Positions 59,409-64,000 of a stretch of 64,000 bases of DNA are shown piece by piece (within the stretch, counting starts at the first letter, position 1; the number at the start of each line of letters is the position of its first letter). This DNA is from Rhizobium giardinii bv. giardinii H152 (lineage in GTDB: Bacteria > Pseudomonadota > Alphaproteobacteria > Rhizobiales > Rhizobiaceae), in NCBI RefSeq assembly GCF_000379605.1, contig NZ_KB902691.1, positions 187,056 to 251,055 of the forward strand. Direction: 5' to 3'. Under the pieces are notes generated by a model. That model worked only from the letters and a program-made list of their open reading frames with translations, was not told the DNA's origin and did no database searches. A program made the translations under genes and the position numbers.

Positions 59409-60047
59409 TCAGCCCTTCAGGGCAAACGCTTCGGCAGCGAGCCTGGTGATGCCGGCCCAGTCGCCCTTGGCGACCAGGTCCTTCGGCGCCACCCAGGAAC
59501 CGCCGACGCAGACGACGTTCGGCAGCGACAGGTAGTCCTTCGCATTCGACAGCGAGATGCCGCCGGTCGGGCAGAACAGCGTGCCGGCAAGCGGCGAGGA
59601 CAACGCCTTCAGGTAAGCCGCGCCACCGGCCTGCTCTGCGGGGAAGAATTTCATGACCTCGTAGCCTTCCTCGCGCAGGCCCATGACTTCGCTGGCGGTG
59701 GCGGCGCCCGGCAGAAGCGGGATGTCGGAATCATTGGCAGCGTCGATCAGTTCCTGCGTCGTGCCGGGGCTGACGATGAACTGAGAGCCCGCTTCGACCG
59801 CGGCCTGATATTGGGCCGCATTGAGGATGGTGCCCGCACCGGCAACAGCGCCCTCGACTTCGTTGGCAACGGCGCGGATCGCTTCGAGCGCGGCCGTCGT
59901 GCGCAAGGTGATCTCGATCGCCTTCAGACCGCCTGCGACCAAAGCCCGCGCCAGCGGCACCGCGGTTGCGACGTCATCAATGATCAGCACCGGTACCACC
60001 GGCTGCAATTTGAGGACGGAAAGAAGTGTATCGGTTTTCTTGCTCAT
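59409..60047 (-). CDS. eda: 2-dehydro-3-deoxyphosphogluconate aldolase
   Basis: Eda cleaves KDPG into pyruvate and glyceraldehyde-3-phosphate in the Entner-Doudoroff pathway, the main hexose route in rhizobia. It has 212 aa, with Glu45 (AIEITLRT) and the Schiff-base Lys132 (VMKFFPAEQAGG) at the positions of E. coli Eda. The ATG at 60047 follows AAAGGCGG; longer frames to 60170 are not family-like. It ends at a clear terminator. edd is not in the window. Confidence 0.95.
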   Translation of the reverse strand: MSKKTDTLLSVLKLQPVVPVLIIDDVATAVPLARALVAGGLKAIEITLRTTAALEAIRAVANEVEGAVAGAGTILNAAQYQAAVEAGSQFIVSPGTTQELIDAANDSDIPLLPGAATASEVMGLREEGYEVMKFFPAEQAGGAAYLKALSSPLAGTLFCPTGGISLSNAKDYLSLPNVVCVGGSWVAPKDLVAKGDWAGITRLAAEAFALKG

Positions 60048-60284
60048 GCCGGCCGCCTTTGCTTTAAAACGATTGAAATCGCAGTTCGAATACTCTTCCC
60101 GTCCGCATTTGTCGAGACCAAACGGGCGTTTTCGAAAGCCTATTCGAGCAGGATGACGCAGGCTTGACAACAGGCGCCGCAGCGCGTGGCGATACCCGCC
60201 CCTAACCCGAAGTGCTTGCTTGTTACCGCATCACAAACCTGTAATCTATGCATAATCGACCTCCGCGAGGCAGCGAGCAATGCG

Positions 60285-60767
60285 ATGGCCAAGGAAATTG
60301 AGCGCAAGTTTCTGGTAGCTTCCGACGGATGGAGAAGCGAGGCGGGTCGCGGCACATGCCTGCTGCAGGCCTATGTCGTAACCATGGATGACCGTTCGGC
60401 CCGCGTGCGGCTGATGGACGACGAACGCGCCAAGCTGACGATCAAGATCACCAACGGCTCGATGACGCGTGACGAATTCGAGTATGACATTCCGGTCACC
60501 GATGCGAAGGAATTAATGGTCAAGGCGATCGGCCTCGTGATCGAGAAGACTCGCTATGAGGTGATGCATGGCGGCTTTGTCTGGGAAGTCGATGTCTACG
60601 GCGGCGCGCATGAAGGCCTCGTCATCGCCGAGGTCGAGTTGAGCGCCGAAGGCGACGCGCCGGATCTTCCCGCCTGGCTGGGTGCCGAAGTGACCGGCGA
60701 CCCACGCTATTCGAACCAGTTTCTGGCCACCTTGGCTTCAAAGAGCGAGCATGAGCTATCACATTGA
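60285..60767 (+). CDS. CYTH-domain triphosphatase-like protein
   Basis: A 160-aa CYTH protein with the signature EIERKFLV at residues 4-11 and further acidic/basic strands (LTIKITNGSMTRDEFEYDIP and GLVIAEVELSAEG) that would line a triphosphate tunnel. CYTH enzymes hydrolyse inorganic triphosphate or related substrates using metal ions. The ATG at 60285 was chosen for the family start; the frame to 60186 lacks homology. It overlaps the following CHAD gene by 17 bp. Confidence 0.9.
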   Translation: MAKEIERKFLVASDGWRSEAGRGTCLLQAYVVTMDDRSARVRLMDDERAKLTIKITNGSMTRDEFEYDIPVTDAKELMVKAIGLVIEKTRYEVMHGGFVWEVDVYGGAHEGLVIAEVELSAEGDAPDLPAWLGAEVTGDPRYSNQFLATLASKSEHELSH

Positions 60768-61656
60768 CCCTTCTGAGAACTTCACGAAGGAAATCCGGGC
60801 GGTTGGCAGCGAGCAGCTGAACCTCGCGATTGCCGCCTTGACGGAGCGCCCAAAGGGGCTGCTGGAAGCGATTCATGATGCCCGCAAATGCTTCAAGCGG
60901 TTGCGTTCCCTCTATCGCCTCACCGCCACCGCGGCGCCCGCTTTCAGGCAGGCCGAAAACGCGCGCATACGGGAGATGGCAAAAACGCTTTCGACGTTTC
61001 GCGACGCGACGGCTCTGGCTGAAGTCAGCCAATATCTGCTCAAGCAAGCGCAAAGCAACGAGGAGCGCGCTGCACTGAAGCGGATCGCCAAGATGCTGGC
61101 GGTCCGGCGCGACAAACTCGCGGCTGATGAGAAACCGCTGGAGGAAAACGTGGCGACGGCGATTGCTACCTGCGGCCAGGCCCTGGAAGCGCTGTCGCAT
61201 GTCACTTTCGAGGATGACGGCGACAGGAACGCCAAACACCTGGCGAAAAGTTGGCGCAAAATGCTGAAGCGCGCCGCGGCGGCACGCGAGACCTGCACGG
61301 ACACGACGGACGCGCATCTGTTTCACGAACTGCGCAAACGCTGCCAGGACTATCGCTACTACCTCTATCTGCTGCAGCCGCTCTGGCCTTCGGCGATGCA
61401 TGCAAAGAGGGTCGAGGCGACCGAGATCGTCGATCTGCTCGGCCACCACAACGATCTCGCGCTGCTTACCTCCCTCGTCAACGAGCAGCCGGACCTTTTC
61501 GGCAAAAGCGAGGACCTCGTCCATCTCCTGTCGGCGGTGATCACGCGACAGGAGGCTCTGCGCAAATCAGCCGTTGCCGCTGCCGGGTCCGTTTTTCGAG
61601 ATGATCCAGTGGACGAAAGCCGGAAAATCCGACTGTTGTGGCAGGACGAGGCCTGA
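60751..61656 (+). CDS. CHAD-domain protein
   Basis: A 301-aa CHAD protein with conserved histidines and basic residues, as in IHDARKCFKRLRSLYRLTA, HELRKRCQDYRYYLYLLQP and LLGHHNDLALLTSLV. CHAD domains bind polyphosphate and often accompany CYTH domains. Its start lies 17 bp inside the CYTH gene, so the two are translationally coupled and probably interact in polyphosphate or triphosphate metabolism. Confidence 0.92.
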   Translation: MSYHIDPSENFTKEIRAVGSEQLNLAIAALTERPKGLLEAIHDARKCFKRLRSLYRLTATAAPAFRQAENARIREMAKTLSTFRDATALAEVSQYLLKQAQSNEERAALKRIAKMLAVRRDKLAADEKPLEENVATAIATCGQALEALSHVTFEDDGDRNAKHLAKSWRKMLKRAAAARETCTDTTDAHLFHELRKRCQDYRYYLYLLQPLWPSAMHAKRVEATEIVDLLGHHNDLALLTSLVNEQPDLFGKSEDLVHLLSAVITRQEALRKSAVAAAGSVFRDDPVDESRKIRLLWQDEA

Positions 61657-61805
61657 AACGACTGCATAATGGTCTCATTGCCGCTCATCCGGTCGCCTTG
61701 TTCGACAAGACAGGCGCCATCTTCTCGCCGCCGTGACGGTGGCATCTGAAAGTCGCTCGGCGCTGTGAAGTGACATACACGCGCCTGTTCGCTTTGGGGT
61801 TGATG

Positions 61806-61822
61806 CTGCCATTTCGTGGCAG
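61806..61822. promoter_or_regulatory. WYL-regulator operator, site 1
   Basis: CTGCCA-TTTCG-TGGCAG is a perfect 6-bp inverted repeat with 5-bp spacing, 11 bp before the regulator's ATG (61834). It matches site 2 in the next intergenic gap. Confidence 0.65.
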
Positions 61823-61833
61823 TACCGTGCGGC

Positions 61834-62526
61834 ATGACCCGCTCGACCCGGCTGCTCGACCTTATCCAGCTTCTGCGCACCTACCGCCGCCCGGTGAGCG
61901 GCGCAGCACTGGCGCAGCGCCTCGGCATCAGCATCCGCACGCTCTATCGCGACATCGCCACCCTGCAGGCGCAGGGCGCCGATATCCAGGGCGCCCCCGG
62001 CTTCGGCTATGTGCTGAAGCCCGGCTTCCTGATGCCGCCGATGATGCTCAGCGAAGAGGAGATCGAGGCGCTGGTGCTGGGTGCCCGCTGGGTGGCGGCG
62101 CGAACCGACGACGAACTGAAGGACGCCGCCCGCAATGCGCTGGCAAAGATCGCCGCCGTGCTGCCGGCCGACCTCAGGCGCGAGCTGGAGACCAACTCCC
62201 TGCTCGTCTCCTCGGCCAGAAAACCTGTTGTCGGCATCACCGATCTGGCGGCGGTCCGCGAAGCGATCCGCCAGGGCTTCAAGCTCGATATCGGCTATGC
62301 CGACATAAATGGCCGATCGACGAACCGGCGCATCTGGCCGTTTGCGCTCGGCTATTTCGAGGAAACCCGCGTTCTCGCCGCCTGGTGCGAGCTGCGCGAG
62401 GATTTCCGGCATTTTCGAGCCGAACGGATTGCCTCGATGATCGTGACGGATATCCGCGTTCCGCAGACGCGAGGTCACTTGCTGGCGGAATGGCGCCGGG
62501 TCCACAATGTGAAGAGCGACATGTGA
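61834..62526 (+). CDS. YafY-family WYL-domain transcriptional regulator
   Basis: A 230-aa regulator. The N-terminal helix-turn-helix reads SGAALAQRLGISIRTLYRDI (about residues 24-43), and the C-terminus is a WYL-type sensor domain (RQGFKLDIGYADINGRSTNR and PFALGYFEETRVLAAWCELR). It is followed after 70 bp by a VOC-family gene. Matching palindromes before its own start and in the gap to that gene point to control of both. The ATG at 61834 is preferred; a GTG at 61816 lies inside operator site 1. Confidence 0.9.
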   Translation: MTRSTRLLDLIQLLRTYRRPVSGAALAQRLGISIRTLYRDIATLQAQGADIQGAPGFGYVLKPGFLMPPMMLSEEEIEALVLGARWVAARTDDELKDAARNALAKIAAVLPADLRRELETNSLLVSSARKPVVGITDLAAVREAIRQGFKLDIGYADINGRSTNRRIWPFALGYFEETRVLAAWCELREDFRHFRAERIASMIVTDIRVPQTRGHLLAEWRRVHNVKSDM

Positions 62527-62531
62527 TCCTA

Positions 62532-62548
62532 CTGCCAGAAACTGACAG
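62532..62548. promoter_or_regulatory. WYL-regulator operator, site 2
   Basis: CTGCCA-GAAAC-TGACAG has the same architecture as site 1 with one mismatch, 48 bp upstream of the VOC gene ATG (62597). It is probably the regulated promoter of that gene. Confidence 0.65.
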
Positions 62549-62596
62549 CAGGCCTCAATAAAACGGTCTCCGCAAACCACCAAGGAGACGACCATC

Positions 62597-62965
62597 ATGA
62601 AAGCCGATTACATCCTGCTCGCCGTCGACAGCCCGGCAGAAAGCGCCAATTTCTACCAGGTCGTTCTCGGCACGACGCCGCTCGAGCTTTCGCCGACTTT
62701 CGCGCTGTTCAAGATGAACGAAAGCACCAAGCTCGGCCTCTGGTCGAGGAAGACCATCGAACCCAAGGTGGTCGTCGATGCCGGCGGCAGCGAACTGGCG
62801 ATTTCCGTCGACGACCGCGAGCGCGTCGATGCGCTGCATGCCGAATGGAGCAGGAAGGGCATCACCATCCTGCAGGAGCCGGTGGCGATGGACTTCGGCT
62901 ATACCTTCACCGGCGCCGACCCGGATGGCCACCGCCTGCGCGTCTTCACGCCCGAAGGCATCTGA
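62597..62965 (+). CDS. VOC-family (phenazine/fosfomycin-resistance-like) protein
   Basis: A 122-aa single-domain VOC protein beginning [20 protein letters not shown] and ending with [16 protein letters not shown]. It resembles the PhnB/drug-resistance or glyoxalase-like group; the substrate is not readable. AAGGAGACG precedes the ATG. It lies 70 bp after the WYL regulator with operator site 2 between, so it is the likely regulated partner. Confidence 0.9.
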   Translation: MKADYILLAVDSPAESANFYQVVLGTTPLELSPTFALFKMNESTKLGLWSRKTIEPKVVVDAGGSELAISVDDRERVDALHAEWSRKGITILQEPVAMDFGYTFTGADPDGHRLRVFTPEGI

Positions 62966-63048
62966 CACGAAATGTCGCGGCCCGGCCTCAAACCGCCGGG
63001 CCGCGATGCGGATTGCGCGAAAGAGCCGAAAGCTGTATTTCACGCCGC

Positions 63049-64000
63049 ATGACAGACACGCTCAAAACCCCTCGCCCGGAAGCCAGCCTTCCGGATGCCA
63101 ATGGCCAGTTTCTGGTGGCAGCACTTTACCATTTCATTTCCTTCGACCGGTTCGCCGACTTCCGGCAACCGCTGCAGGCGATGTGCGACGACAATCAGGT
63201 GAAGGGGACCCTGCTGATTGCGCACGAGGGCATCAACGGCACGATTGCAGGGCCGCAGGACGGCATCAAGGCCGTTCTGGCCTTTCTCCGCAGCCAGCCG
63301 GAATTCACGAACCTCGAGCATAAGGAAAGCTGGGCGTCGTCCATGCCCTTCCTGCGCATGAAGGTGCGGCTGAAGAAGGAGATCGTCACCATGGGCGTCG
63401 AGAATATCGACCCCAACAGGGTGGTCGGCACCTATGTCGCGCCGCAGGACTGGAACGCGCTGATCTTGGATCCGGATACGCTGGTGATCGACACCCGCAA
63501 TGACTACGAGACCGCGATCGGCACCTTCCGCGGCGCCATCGACCCGAAGACCAAGAGTTTCCGCGACTTCCCCGACTGGGTGAAGAACAATACCGATCTC
63601 GCCAACAAGCCCAAGATCGCCATGTACTGCACCGGCGGCATCCGCTGCGAGAAGGCAACAGCCTTCATGAAGGAACAGGGCTTCGAGGAGGTCTACCACC
63701 TCAAGGGCGGCATCCTGAAATATCTGGAGGAGATGCCGCAGGAACAAAGCCTCTGGGACGGCGCCTGCTTCGTCTTCGACGACCGGGTTTCGGTGACGCA
63801 TGGCCTGCAGGAAGGCGAGCACACGCTCTGCCACGCCTGCCGCCAGCCGCTGACGCCGGAAGACCTGACGTCGCCCCACCACGAAGAGGGCGTTTCCTGC
63901 GTGCACTGCCACGACACGCGCACGGAAGAAGACCGCAAGCGCTACCGCCAGCGCCAGCAGCAGATCGAGCTCGCCAAGAAGCGCGGCGAGCGGCACCTGG
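63049..64000 (+). CDS. trhO: Oxygen-dependent tRNA uridine hydroxylase, partial at right edge
   Basis: TrhO (YceA/UPF0176, rhodanese-like) hydroxylates tRNA uridine 34 using oxygen. The frame from ATG 63049 stays open to base 64000, so at least 317 residues are present and the C-terminus is cut off. The rhodanese active-site loop [11 protein letters not shown] has Cys194 and Cys200. C-terminal CxxC pairs (CHACRQPL and CVHCHD) suggest zinc binding, and a basic region [17 protein letters not shown] follows. No neighbour is linked. Confidence 0.94.
   Translation, partial: MTDTLKTPRPEASLPDANGQFLVAALYHFISFDRFADFRQPLQAMCDDNQVKGTLLIAHEGINGTIAGPQDGIKAVLAFLRSQPEFTNLEHKESWASSMPFLRMKVRLKKEIVTMGVENIDPNRVVGTYVAPQDWNALILDPDTLVIDTRNDYETAIGTFRGAIDPKTKSFRDFPDWVKNNTDLANKPKIAMYCTGGIRCEKATAFMKEQGFEEVYHLKGGILKYLEEMPQEQSLWDGACFVFDDRVSVTHGLQEGEHTLCHACRQPLTPEDLTSPHHEEGVSCVHCHDTRTEEDRKRYRQRQQQIELAKKRGERHL

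Overview
The window is chromosomal DNA of an alphaproteobacterium, most likely a member of the Rhizobiaceae (Rhizobium/Agrobacterium/Sinorhizobium group). The evidence is high GC with strong third-position GC, the glgP-glgB-glgC-glgA-pgm(-glgX) cluster with a GlgC that looks like the Agrobacterium enzyme, a soxBDAG sarcosine oxidase operon, a three-gene pnt transhydrogenase next to an aa3 oxidase subunit IV gene, a RIME1-like intergenic repeat, and an ornithine/lysine decarboxylase with a long leader of the alphaproteobacterial speF type. I see no tRNA, rRNA, insertion sequence, prophage or CRISPR array. All species-level statements are inference from recalled families; no search was run.

Layout. 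1-1.4 kb: a left-edge open frame, two small hypothetical genes and a leftward terminator with no obvious gene. 1.4-3.2 kb: ilvD. 3.5-8.3 kb: an accessory stretch with two MarR regulators and their palindromic operators, GFA, VOC and DUF899 proteins, and two genes (a DUF925 nucleotidyltransferase and a DUF1579 protein) that are each broken by what looks like a single missing base. 8.5-15.1 kb: a three-gene operon of a transglutaminase-DUF2126 protein, a circularly permuted ATP-grasp/alpha-E fusion and a second transglutaminase; this is the least understood system here. 15.6-24.8 kb: glycogen turnover (glgP, glgB, glgC, glgA, pgm), with glgX at 27.8 kb separated from pgm by a soluble PAS-PAS chemoreceptor and a cheW. 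29.8-31.4 kb: a MaoC-like hydratase and a DUF2332 protein. 31.6-36.7 kb: soxBDAG on the minus strand, with a RIME-like repeat at its 3' end. 37.1-39.8 kb: rpsU, a TPR lipoprotein and a membrane diguanylate cyclase.

39.9-43.4 kb: pntAa-pntAb-pntB and the aa3 oxidase subunit IV, all minus strand. 43.8-48.1 kb: a glutamine-amidotransferase-like hydrolase, a 2-hydroxyacid dehydrogenase with a LacI regulator, and a MarR regulator divergent from a creatininase-family amidohydrolase. 48.2-50.3 kb: a His-rich COG0523 GTPase coupled to a WD40-like protein. 50.4-54.0 kb: a glyoxalase-superfamily protein, an OmpW-like outer membrane protein, a GNAT acetyltransferase and the decarboxylase with its roughly 400-nt leader. 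54.7-57.5 kb: a LysR regulator and a DUF1007/NicO metal transport pair. 57.5-60.0 kb: a small membrane protein, a GNAT acetyltransferase, a DUF533 protein and eda. 60.3-64.0 kb: a CYTH/CHAD pair, a WYL regulator with two matching candidate operators flanking it and a VOC protein, and trhO running off the right edge.

Functional links. The glg genes interconvert glucose-1-phosphate and glycogen as one likely transcript (4-bp overlap of glgP and glgB, short gaps afterwards). sox genes convert sarcosine to glycine and methylene-tetrahydrofolate. pnt genes balance NADH and NADPH. Several small regulator-enzyme modules carry visible palindromes that make specific, testable operator predictions.
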